From positions 1-64,000 of the forward strand of contig DATKLE010000150.1 of the NCBI GenBank assembly GCA_035542575.1: a stretch of DNA of 64,000 nucleotides, given 5' to 3'. This stretch comes from JAIQET01 sp035542575. GTDB taxonomy: Bacteria > Acidobacteriota > Terriglobia > Terriglobales > Acidobacteriaceae. Below are positions 7,625 to 15,166 of the stretch, in pieces. Position 1 is the stretch's first letter, and every line of letters starts with the position of its first letter. The position numbers and the translations under genes are program-made. The notes below the pieces were generated by a model. It searched no databases and was not told where the DNA came from. It saw nothing but the letters and a program-made list of their open reading frames with translations.

Positions 7625-8275
7625 TCATTTCGGTTGCGCAGAAGCCAGGGTGGACAGCGCGACGTAATCCTGCGGCGTGTCTACGTTCATGGCGACAAAA
7701 GGATCGGTGACTGGGACGTACTCGATGTGCACTTGATTCCTGTGTTCGATCTCGCGCGCTGTGGCGGCAGGCGGGGCCTTCAGGAATTCTTCGATCATCT
7801 CGCGGCTGACCAGAATGGGGTGTCCGTGCTTTCCCCCGTATTCCGGCACGACCGCCCATTGCCCCCGAGCAAGGGCCATCTCAAACGCTGCATGCAGTTG
7901 AGCCAGCGTGGCCGTTGCCACGGGTGGACGATCCACCAGGGTAACCGTGGCAGCATCGCGGCCGCGGTTCAAGACCTCCTGTAAGCCTACCTGCAGGGAA
8001 CTGAATTGGCCGCGTTCCGGCGCGGGGTTTTGAACGATGAACCCGCCGTTGGCATAAACCACAGGAGAGAGGTTCGCCTCATTCTTTCCCGCGACGACGA
8101 TCACCATGTCGTTGAACGAGCTGAGCGCCTCGATGGCCGCGGAGAGGAATGTCTGGCCGGTAGCTGCCGATCCCGGGGCGACCGGAGGCCAGGGAAGCAA
8201 CGCCTTATCGGCGCCCATGCGAGTGGATTCGCCGGCCGCAAGAATCACTCCGCACAAACTGGGAGCACGACCCAT
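7625..8275 (-). CDS. MobA/MocA-like nucleotidyltransferase
   Basis: The protein has 216 residues of the NTP-transferase fold. The N-terminal LCGVILAAGESTRMGADKALLPW is the nucleotide-binding signature of molybdenum cofactor cytidylyl- or guanylyltransferases. TLVDRPPVATATL contains the metal-binding Asp, and YGGKHGHPILVSREM is the usual later motif. It sits 45 bp downstream of xdhC on the same strand, which supports a role in loading molybdopterin-cytosine-dinucleotide-type cofactor. No molybdoenzyme is encoded nearby. Confidence 0.85.
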   Translation of the reverse strand: MGRAPSLCGVILAAGESTRMGADKALLPWPPVAPGSAATGQTFLSAAIEALSSFNDMVIVVAGKNEANLSPVVYANGGFIVQNPAPERGQFSSLQVGLQEVLNRGRDAATVTLVDRPPVATATLAQLHAAFEMALARGQWAVVPEYGGKHGHPILVSREMIEEFLKAPPAATAREIEHRNQVHIEYVPVTDPFVAMNVDTPQDYVALSTLASAQPK

Positions 8276-8320
8276 GACTGAAACGATAGCAGAAAGAGCG
8301 GGGGAAATCAGCGACGGGAA

Positions 8321-9196
8321 TCAGCCATTCGGCTCATTCTCGCGCAAAGCCTCCGCGGCAGCGTCGGAGTTGTCCACCGAATCCAATTTCTTGTTGTGGA
8401 ACCAGCTCATATGCGGCAGCACCCGCTCCGCGCGGCGGCGAACGGCGATCAACTCGGCAGTGATGGCAACCGCGATCTCTTCTGGGGTAATCGCCCCAAT
8501 GTCCAGGCCAACCGGAGCGTGTACGCGCTCGAACAGTTCCTGCGGCAGCCCCTCTTTGCTGAGTTCTCGAAAGATCGTGATCGTCTTGCGCTTCGATCCG
8601 ATCATGCCGATATAGCGGGCTCGAGTCTGCACCGCCCAGCGCAGCACGCGCATGTCGTCGCGGTGGCCGCGGGTGACAATCACGATGTAAGAAGACTCAT
8701 TGGGCGTGAGGCGCGCCGTGGCCTGGTCGAAATCCTCGGCGATGACCTCATTCGCTTCAGGGAAGCGCTCGCGGTTGGCGTAGGCCTCGCGGTCATCCAC
8801 CACGGTCACGTCAAACCCCGCGTTCCTCGCAACCTTATAAAGGTTTAAAGCTACGTGGCCTGCGCCAAAAACATAAAGTGATGCTGGAGGTAGCACGGGC
8901 TCGATGAAAATGTCGAGGGTACCCCCGCAGACCAGCCCAGTATCGTACTTGGGGTCCTGGTTCAGGTTGAAGGTGAGAGTGCGGGGCTTCTCGCTTTCCA
9001 TGACCTCGCGGGCGGCCTGCCAGACCTCGGCCTCGACGCAACCCCCGCCAATGGTGCCCAGGATCGAGCCGTCATCGCGGACCAGCATCTTGGCGGTCTT
9101 GAAAGAGGGAATCGAGCCGCGCACGTTGACGATAGTGGCCACGGCGCCCCGCCGGCCTTCTTTGCGCAGCTTGACGATCTCCTCGTACAGGTCCAT
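8321..9196 (-). CDS. xdhC: XdhC/CoxI-family molybdoenzyme maturation factor
   Basis: The protein has 291 residues. The N-terminal XdhC/CoxI domain (GAVATIVNVRGSIPS, GTIGGGCVEAEVW) is followed by a Rossmann-like C-terminal domain (LYVFGAGHVALNLYKVA, VVDDREAYANRERFP, RYIGMIGSKRK). XdhC binds the molybdenum cofactor, aids its sulfuration and inserts it into xanthine-dehydrogenase-type enzymes. ATG 9196 starts the conserved region; the 27 upstream codons translate a repeat (9244-9276). It is probably the first gene of the xdhC-mobA-HAD group. Confidence 0.88.
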   Translation of the reverse strand: MDLYEEIVKLRKEGRRGAVATIVNVRGSIPSFKTAKMLVRDDGSILGTIGGGCVEAEVWQAAREVMESEKPRTLTFNLNQDPKYDTGLVCGGTLDIFIEPVLPPASLYVFGAGHVALNLYKVARNAGFDVTVVDDREAYANRERFPEANEVIAEDFDQATARLTPNESSYIVIVTRGHRDDMRVLRWAVQTRARYIGMIGSKRKTITIFRELSKEGLPQELFERVHAPVGLDIGAITPEEIAVAITAELIAVRRRAERVLPHMSWFHNKKLDSVDNSDAAAEALRENEPNG

Positions 9197-9243
9197 TTCT
9201 GCTTGATTATTGAGGTTTGGCGGGGGACAAGTCAAACGGCGGG

Positions 9244-9276
9244 CAGTACCGAGTTGCGAGTACCGAGTACCGAGCA
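9244..9276. repeat. Intergenic repeat family D (TACCGAG units)
   Basis: CAGTACCGAG, TGCGAG and two further TACCGAG units stand in tandem upstream of xdhC. The same unit occurs at 26510-26533 and 44800-44951. Confidence 0.65.
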
Positions 9277-9344
9277 AGAGCCCGCAATAGCCGGTGGTCC
9301 GCCTGACGTGGGAAAACAGGGCTAGACTTGTTCAGCCTTTCTTA

Positions 9345-9373
9345 TTGCAGCCGGCAATGTGCTAGTTTGTAAG
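9345..9373 (+). promoter_or_regulatory. Candidate promoter for the alcohol dehydrogenase gene
   Basis: TTGCAG (9345-9350) and TGTAAG (9368-9373) are separated by 17 bp, with four of six matches in each hexamer. The gene has a good Shine-Dalgarno, AAGGAG at 9400-9405. Confidence 0.3.
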
Positions 9374-9412
9374 GTTTCGTCGGCATCCCATGGAATCATA
9401 AGGAGCGCACTC

Positions 9413-10435
9413 ATGAAAGCTGTCCGCATGCACGAATACGGTGGGCCGGAAGTCCTGCGCTACGAAGATGTCCCCGATCCCAGGCCGCGCAAGGACCAGG
9501 TGCTGGTGCGGGTGAAAGCCTGCGCCTTGAATCATCTCGACATCTGGGTGCGTAGGGGCATCACCAAGTCGCCCCTACCGCATATCCCGGGCAGCGATGT
9601 TGCCGGCGAGATTGCGGAAGTCGGTGAGTACGTCACGGGCCTGAGGGCCGGTCAGCGCGTGCTGCTGGCTCCCATGACGTTCTGCAATCGCTGCGAAGCC
9701 TGCACCGCCGGCCGCCAGAACCAGTGTCCCGAATACAGCGTGCTCGGCAACCGCAATGACGGCGGCGACTGCGAGTTGATAGCCGTGCCCGCGGTTGACG
9801 TCATTCCTATCCCGGATGGCTTGGGATTCAATGAGGCTGCCAGCGTGCCACTGGTTTTCCTCACCGCCTGGCACATGCTGTTGGGACGGGCGACACTGCG
9901 GCCGGGGCAGGTAGTGCTCATTCTCGGGGCAAACTCCGGCGTCGGAATCGCCGCTGTGCAAGTGGCTAAGCTTTTCAATACGACGGTGATCGCCACCGCC
10001 GGCGACGAGCGCAAGATGCAGCGGGCCAGGCAACTAGGCGCGGATTATGTCATCAACCACTACCAGCAGAAGATCTCCGAGGAAGTCCGGCGCATTACCA
10101 ACAAGCAGGGCGTGGACATCGTCTTCGAACACGTGGGCAAGTCCACCTGGGATGAAAGTCTGAAATCGCTTAAGCCGGCGGGCACGCTGGTGACCTGCGG
10201 CGCCACCACGGGACCGGACGTGGGGATTGACCTGCGCTTCGTCTATTCGCGCCAGCTTTCCATCCTGGGTTCGTACATGGGAACCATGGGCGAGCTGCAT
10301 GAGGTACTGAAGCACGTCTTCAGCGGAAAGCTGAAGCCAGTGGTGGACCGGGCTTTCCCACTCAAAGAAGCCCGCGCTGCGCATGAGTACATGGAGAAGA
10401 GTCAGATGTTCGGCAAGATTATCCTGAATCCATGA
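9413..10435 (+). CDS. Zinc-binding alcohol dehydrogenase-family oxidoreductase (MDR)
   Basis: The protein has 340 residues of the medium-chain dehydrogenase/reductase family, starting MKAVRMHEYGGPEVL after AAGGAG. Catalytic-domain features are CALNHLDIWVRRG and PHIPGSDVAGEI. The structural zinc cysteines are present in FCNRCEACTAGRQNQC. The NAD(P) site is ILGANSGVGIAAVQVAKLF, close to the GxGxxG type with Ala and Ser substitutions. Substrate cannot be stated. The gene stands alone, with an inverted repeat (family A) between it and nuoB. Confidence 0.88.
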   Translation: MKAVRMHEYGGPEVLRYEDVPDPRPRKDQVLVRVKACALNHLDIWVRRGITKSPLPHIPGSDVAGEIAEVGEYVTGLRAGQRVLLAPMTFCNRCEACTAGRQNQCPEYSVLGNRNDGGDCELIAVPAVDVIPIPDGLGFNEAASVPLVFLTAWHMLLGRATLRPGQVVLILGANSGVGIAAVQVAKLFNTTVIATAGDERKMQRARQLGADYVINHYQQKISEEVRRITNKQGVDIVFEHVGKSTWDESLKSLKPAGTLVTCGATTGPDVGIDLRFVYSRQLSILGSYMGTMGELHEVLKHVFSGKLKPVVDRAFPLKEARAAHEYMEKSQMFGKIILNP

Positions 10436-10441
10436 ACTAAA

Positions 10442-10511
10442 CCACAGAGGACACAGGGAACACCGAGGAAGGTGCGGAGCCACGGTTTCTCCTGTCCTCG
10501 CTGTCCTGTGG
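10442..10511. repeat. Intergenic repeat family A (CCACAGAGGACACAG), inverted arms
   Basis: CCACAGAGGACACAGG (10442-10457) and the opposite-strand version CCTGTCCTCGCTGTCCTGTGG (10491-10511) flank 33 bp. A single arm of the same family is at 39001-39028. Confidence 0.65.
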
Positions 10512-10551
10512 CTTTGGGTTTGCGGGGAGCGTCCATTAGAATAGAAAGCAC

Positions 10552-11112
10552 ATGGCTGACGACCTTAGCTTCGGCAACTACGTCACCACCGAGAACGGCA
10601 AGAAAGTCGTCAAGGAGCTTACCTACGGCAATTCCGCGCCGGAGGGCATCGTGCTGACCACGCTGGATTCCGCCGTCAACTGGACGCGCAAGAGTTCCAT
10701 CTGGCCGATGACGTTCGGCCTGGCCTGCTGCGCCATCGAGATGATGTCCATGGGCGCGTCGCGCTTCGACATCGCCCGCTTCGGCGCTGAAGTGTTCCGG
10801 CCGTCGCCGCGGCAATCGGACCTGATCATTATTGCCGGGAGGGTGTCCAATAAAATGGCTCCCGTGATTCGCCAGCTCTGGGAGCAGATGCCCGAACCCA
10901 AGTGGGTGATCTCGATGGGAGCATGCGCCACCTCGGGCGGGGTGTTCAACAACTATGCCCTGGTGCAGAGCGTGAACCAGGTCATTCCGGTGGACGTGTA
11001 TGTTCCCGGTTGCCCGCCGCGTCCCGAGCAGTTGATTTACGCCATCACCCTGCTGCAGGAAAAGATCCAGAAGCAGCGCGGCTCATTCAAACAGGCGTTA
11101 AACCTGTCTTAG
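10552..11112 (+). CDS. nuoB: NADH-quinone oxidoreductase subunit B
   Basis: The protein has 186 residues and is a complete NuoB/PSST subunit. The four ligands of cluster N2 are present: Cys59-Cys60 in FGLACCAIE, Cys125 in GACATSGG and Cys154 in PGCPPRPEQ. NuoB sits at the hydrophilic-membrane arm junction of complex I and passes electrons to quinone. It is an isolated gene here: flanked by an alcohol dehydrogenase and an RsbW-like kinase, with no other nuo gene within 40 kb except nuoI at 60771. The Shine-Dalgarno is weak. Confidence 0.95.
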   Translation: MADDLSFGNYVTTENGKKVVKELTYGNSAPEGIVLTTLDSAVNWTRKSSIWPMTFGLACCAIEMMSMGASRFDIARFGAEVFRPSPRQSDLIIIAGRVSNKMAPVIRQLWEQMPEPKWVISMGACATSGGVFNNYALVQSVNQVIPVDVYVPGCPPRPEQLIYAITLLQEKIQKQRGSFKQALNLS

Positions 11113-11257
11113 AAGCGAAACACGCTGCGATCGGCCTGTCTGTAACACCTTGCTAGCCCTGGTAGTGGACAGCGTTTTCATTGCCGCGAGGGCGGATTCT
11201 TTGTAAAATCCCTGCGCCTGGAGGTGGCATTCAATAAACGGGCCGGGGAAACTTACG

Positions 11258-11704
11258 ATGTCCACCGATGAAGCACGGACGTGCAATTTCGAGGCTGACA
11301 AGTTGATCTTGCAAATGAAGGTCACCCTGACCGCGGACCAATACGCGGTGGACCCGTTGGTTCAAGGTGTGATGCAGATCGTGCGGCAGATGCACTGCGC
11401 CCAGGGCAAAGAAGATGCCATCGAGCTGGCGCTGGCAGAAGCGCTGGCGAACGCCGTGATACACGGTTGCGAGTCGGACCCCTCCAAGATCATCGAATGC
11501 GACGTGGCCTGCGACGAGAGCCGCGGCATGCTGATCGTGGTCCGCGACCCCGGCAAAGGCTTCGATCCCGCCGCCCTTCCCAGCCCCGTGAACGGGCAGC
11601 AGATCTTCTCCGAACATGGACGCGGCATTTACCTGATCAACCAACTCATGGACGAAGTGAAGTTCCTCAAGAACGGCACCGAGATCCACATGATCAAGAG
11701 ATAG
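11258..11704 (+). CDS. RsbW/SpoIIAB-like anti-sigma factor kinase
   Basis: The protein has 148 residues and consists of a GHKL ATPase domain: N-box LALAEALANAVIHG, G1 box VRDPGKGFDP and G2 box HGRGIYLINQLMD. These serine kinases bind a sigma factor or phosphorylate an anti-sigma-factor antagonist. No sigma factor or STAS antagonist is adjacent; a SpoIIE-type phosphatase that could oppose it lies at 31533-33305. The TAG stop (11702-11704) is the first three bases of a repeat element. Confidence 0.85.
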   Translation: MSTDEARTCNFEADKLILQMKVTLTADQYAVDPLVQGVMQIVRQMHCAQGKEDAIELALAEALANAVIHGCESDPSKIIECDVACDESRGMLIVVRDPGKGFDPAALPSPVNGQQIFSEHGRGIYLINQLMDEVKFLKNGTEIHMIKR

Positions 11705-11854
11705 TCGTCGGTCGTCGTCAGCAAACTCCAAGCCCACACCGTGACGGATCGCCAGCCTATTTCTCTTTGATGGTGTAATCCAATGGAATTCAGAGACCAG
11801 AGCCCTGAAGCAGCGGGATTGGCCCGACGACTGACGACCAACGACTGACGACTA
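11702..11854. repeat. Family C repeat element (TAGTCGTCGGTCGTC ... GACGACTA), 153 bp
   Basis: The left arm TAGTCGTCGGTCGTCGTCAG starts at the stop codon of the RsbW-like gene. The right arm is the inverse (CGACGACTGACGACC ... GACGACTA) and ends 3 bp before the stop codon of corC. The element fills the space between two convergent genes and is bounded by TAG...CTA. Confidence 0.7.
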
Positions 11855-11857
11855 GGC

Positions 11858-13123
11858 TCAGATCAGTTTCATCTGCCGCGGCTGCACGGCTGAGATCCGC
11901 ACCCGCTCCACGCGCCGCGAGGTGGATTCCAGCACCTCAAAGCGAAGCCCGTCTTCTTCCACGACTTCACCCGTCTTCGGAATCCGGCCCGCCAGTTCGG
12001 TGACCAGGCCGGCCACGGTGGCGGACTCCTTGCCCTCCGGCCGCACTCCGAACAGTTCGTCCAAGCGGTCCACGTCCATGTTACCGGGCACGATGTAGCT
12101 GCGATCGCTCTCCCTCACCACCTCCGCCTTTTCGTGCTCGTCGCGGATCTCGCCCACGATTTCTTCCACCAGGTCCTCGATGGTAACCAGCCCGGCTACG
12201 CCGCCGTACTCGTCGACGACGATTGCCATACGGATGTTGTTCTTCTGCATCTCGCGCAGCAGGTCGCTGCCGAGCTTGCTCTCGGGCACGAAGTACACAT
12301 CCCGGCGCATGAGGGTGTCCACGGTGCGGTTGTGGGCTTCGCTGTCCGGGACCTGCAGCACATCCTGCGCATAGACAATGCCCTTGATGTTGTGGATGCT
12401 GCCCTCGTACACCGGCACGCGGGAAAAGGGCTTGCCCCGCAGGAGTTCCACAAACTGCTCGACCGTGGTATTGGTGGGTACGGCGACGATCTCAGGACGG
12501 GGCTTCATGGCTTCGCGCACCGTCTTTTCGCTGAACTCCACTACCGACTGAATCAAGTCGCGGTTACTCTCGTCGAGAATCCCTTCTTCCTGGCCGGCCT
12601 CAATGAGCGCGTCTACGGCTTCCGCCTGGGTTTCCGGGGGCTCGTCGGAGTGTTCCTTGGTCAGGGATGCCACCGATTGCAGGAAACCCAAAACCAGGGT
12701 GACCGGCAGCAGTAGATAGATGAGCGCTCTCAGAAGCAGCGTCCAGCGGGCCAGCCACTGTCCCCGGGTTCGGGAAAACATTACAAACGGAAGGAAGCGG
12801 TTGCAGACAATGATAATGAGTATCAGGCTCAGCGTCGCCTGCAGGATTTCATGCACGCTCCAGGCGCGGTCGCGAAAGACGCTGAAGCCCACCATCATGG
12901 CGATCGCCGCTGTGGTCAGCTGGGTGAGCACGGCCATGGAAAGTGAGGCGCGGGCGCGGCCCACGCCCAGGCGGGGCTCCACCCTCTGCTCGAAGATGTC
13001 GATGTTTTCCTGGAACTCGCGCGACAGAAACTTGCCGAGTTCGGTGTACAGCCGGTCGACGTAGGACACCACCGTCAGCAACACCAACAGCAGTAGGAGC
13101 ACGAATGCAATGGCGTAGTTCAT
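11858..13123 (-). CDS. HlyC/CorC (hemolysin)-family membrane protein with CBS domains
   Basis: The protein has 421 residues: an N-terminal membrane region with helices near 3-20, 60-85, 90-112 and 125-150, then two CBS domains (MKPRPEIVAVP, YFVPESKLGSDLL, VDEYGGVAGLVTIEDLVEEIVGEI), then the CorC/HlyC C-terminal domain (VPGNMDVDRLDELFGV). Relatives are linked to magnesium or cobalt efflux. The start overlaps the ybeY stop (ATGA, 13120-13123), placing it third in a phoH-ybeY-corC operon, a common bacterial order. Confidence 0.88.
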   Translation of the reverse strand: MNYAIAFVLLLLLVLLTVVSYVDRLYTELGKFLSREFQENIDIFEQRVEPRLGVGRARASLSMAVLTQLTTAAIAMMVGFSVFRDRAWSVHEILQATLSLILIIIVCNRFLPFVMFSRTRGQWLARWTLLLRALIYLLLPVTLVLGFLQSVASLTKEHSDEPPETQAEAVDALIEAGQEEGILDESNRDLIQSVVEFSEKTVREAMKPRPEIVAVPTNTTVEQFVELLRGKPFSRVPVYEGSIHNIKGIVYAQDVLQVPDSEAHNRTVDTLMRRDVYFVPESKLGSDLLREMQKNNIRMAIVVDEYGGVAGLVTIEDLVEEIVGEIRDEHEKAEVVRESDRSYIVPGNMDVDRLDELFGVRPEGKESATVAGLVTELAGRIPKTGEVVEEDGLRFEVLESTSRRVERVRISAVQPRQMKLI

Positions 13124-13710
13124 CGTGGTCCTCGTCGGGCCGGGATGGCAATTGCCGGTCCGGCCTTTCTCCGCGACCCTTGCGGGTCCTTTGCGAACTT
13201 TGCCGCTAAAGCTTTTTCTTTCCGGTTCGCCGTTGCCCCGCTACGCTCGATCAATCCTAACGGCAATCCTAGGCTCTTCCTCAGGGCTTGTTCCTTGCGC
13301 GCCATCTGGCCGCGGTCGCGCTCGTGGTCGTATCCCGCCAGATGAAGCAGGCCGTGCAGGGTCAGGATTTTGACTTCCTCAGCCGCGGAGTGTCCCAGAC
13401 GGCGGGCATTCTGGGCCGCGATCTCGGCTGAGATGGCCACGTCGCCGGCGAATTTCTGCGAGAAGCCAGGCTCCGGCGGAAACGATAGCACATCGGTGGG
13501 CTTGTCCCTGCCGCGGAAGCGGCTGTTCAACGCGCGCAACTCGCGGCTGCCGGTGACCAGCACATGGACGGCTCCCCGCAGCCTGGCGGCCCGGCCCGCG
13601 CGGCCCAGGAACTTCGCCAACGCCACCTCACTCAACCCGGGCACGCGTTTGCGGAATATGACCAAGCTGTTCTCTGCACCCTTCGCGATCTCGACGGTCA
13701 GAAGCTTCAC
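13120..13710 (-). CDS. ybeY: Endoribonuclease YbeY (16S rRNA maturation)
   Basis: The protein has 196 residues if GTG 13710 is used. The zinc motif HGLLHLAGYDHERD (H-x3-H-x5-H) is complete, and DKPTDVLSFP is a family hallmark. YbeY acts in 16S rRNA 3' processing and ribosome quality control. The C-terminal 40 or so residues exceed the usual length and are encoded by a family B intergenic repeat (13164-13212), so they are probably a late extension. The start is uncertain: a TTG at 13752 gives 14 more residues but would lie within the terminator-like hairpin. Confidence 0.88.
   Translation of the reverse strand: MKLLTVEIAKGAENSLVIFRKRVPGLSEVALAKFLGRAGRAARLRGAVHVLVTGSRELRALNSRFRGRDKPTDVLSFPPEPGFSQKFAGDVAISAEIAAQNARRLGHSAAEEVKILTLHGLLHLAGYDHERDRGQMARKEQALRKSLGLPLGLIERSGATANRKEKALAAKFAKDPQGSRRKAGPAIAIPARRGPR
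13164..13212. repeat. Family B repeat inside the 3' end of ybeY
   Basis: The segment with GCGACCCTTGCGGGTCC and TTTGCGAACTTTGCCGC resembles the intergenic repeat at 6299-6422. Here it is translated as the lysine-rich tail of YbeY. Confidence 0.5.
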
Positions 13711-13746
13711 AAAACAAACAGGAGGGCCACTTGCCGGCACCCTCCT
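13711..13746 (-). terminator. Intrinsic terminator between phoH and ybeY
   Basis: On the minus strand AGGAGGG (13746-13740) pairs with CCCTCCT (13726-13720) around a 13-base loop and is followed by GTTTGTTTT. It starts 18 bp after the phoH stop and ends exactly before the GTG proposed for ybeY, so it would uncouple or attenuate the operon. Confidence 0.6.
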
Positions 13747-13763
13747 GCACAATTCTATCTGTT

Positions 13764-14828
13764 CTACTCTTTCGTTTCCGCTTCCACCGTCGAAGGGGCG
13801 GGTTTCTCCAGAGTCGAGGCTTCCGTCCCGTTGCTTTTGCCGTTGCCGCTCTTGGCCTCCAGCAGTGACATCTGCTCTTCCGCGATTCTTGCCTTATGCT
13901 CGTCGTAGGCGCGGATGATCCGCTGCACCAGGTGATGCCGCACGACGTCACCTTCGTCGAAGTACACGAAGGTGAGTCCCTCCACGTTCTTCAGGATGTC
14001 AACCGCCTCAAGCAATCCGCTGCGCCGCGCGGTGGGCAAGTCAATCTGGGTGATGTCCCCGGTAATTACTGCCTTAGAATTGAATCCCAAGCGGGTCACG
14101 AACATCTTCATCTGTTCCGATGTGGTGTTCTGCGCCTCGTCAAGAATGACGAACGAGTCGTTGAGCGTGCGCCCGCGCATAAAGGCGATGGGCGCAATCT
14201 CGATGACGTTCTTCTCCAGATAGCGGTCCACTTTCTCGGGATCGAGCATGTCGTAGAGCGCGTCATAGAGGGGCCGGAGATAGGGATCAATCTTTTCCTG
14301 CAAGGTGCCGGGCAGAAAGCCGAGGCGCTCGCCGGCTTCCACTGCGGGGCGGGCGAGAATGATGCGGTTGACGCGCTTGGCCAGCAGGGCAGAGATGGCC
14401 ATCGCCACCGCCAGGTAGGTCTTACCCGTTCCCGCCGGCCCGATACCGAACACCATGTCGTGTTTTTCAATGGCCTCCAGATAGCGCCGCTGGTTCAGAC
14501 TCTTAGGCTGCACGCTGCGGCGCCCGAAGGAGCGCTGCCGCCCGGCTTCGGCCAGGCCGCGCAAGGTGGTCTTGGGGTCGGCCATCAGCACCCGCAGCAT
14601 GCTGTTCAGGTCGCCGTTGTTAAACGCGTAGCCGGCCCGCTGCAGATGCTCGTAATCCGCGAAGACCTGCTCGGCTCGCGCCACGTCGCGCGCCGCTCCC
14701 TCCAATTCAACCGAGTCGGAACGCAGATCGATGGTGATATTCAGGCCGTCTTCCAGCACGTGCAGGTTTTCATCGCGCGTACCGAACAGGGTCTCAATGT
14801 TAGAACTGATCTCAATGCTCTTCTTCAT
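13764..14828 (-). CDS. phoH: PhoH-family ATPase
   Basis: The protein has 354 residues. It has an N-terminal KH-like segment, Walker A GIGPAGTGKTYLA, ILARPAVEAGERLGFLPGTLQEK, Walker B FVILDEAQN and the arginine-containing GDITQIDLP, all typical of PhoH/PhoH-L. The family is an RNA-linked ATPase often encoded with ybeY. The C-terminus is a low-complexity, Glu-rich tail of about 30 residues. It heads the phoH-ybeY-corC set; the leader upstream is unusually long (338 bp) and structured. Confidence 0.92.
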   Translation of the reverse strand: MKKSIEISSNIETLFGTRDENLHVLEDGLNITIDLRSDSVELEGAARDVARAEQVFADYEHLQRAGYAFNNGDLNSMLRVLMADPKTTLRGLAEAGRQRSFGRRSVQPKSLNQRRYLEAIEKHDMVFGIGPAGTGKTYLAVAMAISALLAKRVNRIILARPAVEAGERLGFLPGTLQEKIDPYLRPLYDALYDMLDPEKVDRYLEKNVIEIAPIAFMRGRTLNDSFVILDEAQNTTSEQMKMFVTRLGFNSKAVITGDITQIDLPTARRSGLLEAVDILKNVEGLTFVYFDEGDVVRHHLVQRIIRAYDEHKARIAEEQMSLLEAKSGNGKSNGTEASTLEKPAPSTVEAETKE

Positions 14829-14841
14829 TCACTCCTGTGTG

Positions 14842-14863
14842 GGTCGGGCACTCCTGCCCGACC
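14842..14863. repeat. Perfect inverted repeat upstream of phoH
   Basis: GGTCGGGCA (14842-14850), loop CTCC, TGCCCGACC (14855-14863). It lies 14 bp upstream of the phoH start and, on the minus strand, could form a hairpin before the ribosome-binding region. Confidence 0.5.
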
Positions 14864-15044
14864 AGCCGCACCACTTCTCTGGGAGGCGAAGCGACACCCA
14901 CGCCTACCCTCACACACAAACCATTGTTTCTGTCTGGAGATGGAACCAGCCGAGGTGCTCGCCACCGAGGTGCAAGCAACTACCATTAGCTCAAGGTTAC
15001 CGCCGCGTTAGATGGCCGTCAATGGTACCGCCGATGCCCGTCAA

Positions 15045-15160
15045 CAAGCCTTTTGTACGAAGGACTTAAGGTCTCACCCTGTAAGGTCGGATGTGTTGGG
15101 CGGTGAACCGCTACCTGTCGGCAACCGACAGGTGAGAACACTTGGCCCACAAGAGGCTTG
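15045..15160 (+). ncRNA. Candidate structured RNA of unknown type
   Basis: The 338-bp gap between the AAA ATPase stop and phoH start is rich in pairing. CAAGCCTTTTGT (15045-15056) pairs with ACAAGAGGCTTG (15149-15160), with one G-U pair that exists only in a plus-strand transcript. Inside it, ACCTGTCGG (15113-15121) pairs with CCGACAGGT (15125-15133), GTGTT (15093-15097) with AACAC (15137-15141), and GCGG-TGAA-CCGC forms a small hairpin. It does not show the signatures of tmRNA, RNase P RNA or SRP RNA, and I could not match it to 6S RNA. A leader role for phoH on the minus strand is the alternative. Confidence 0.3.
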
Positions 15161-15166
15161 GCCGTC

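Noticed and set aside
11702..11854. CRISPR-like array suggested by repeated TCGTC units
   Set aside because: Units are 6-8 bp without regular spacers, and no cas genes are present.
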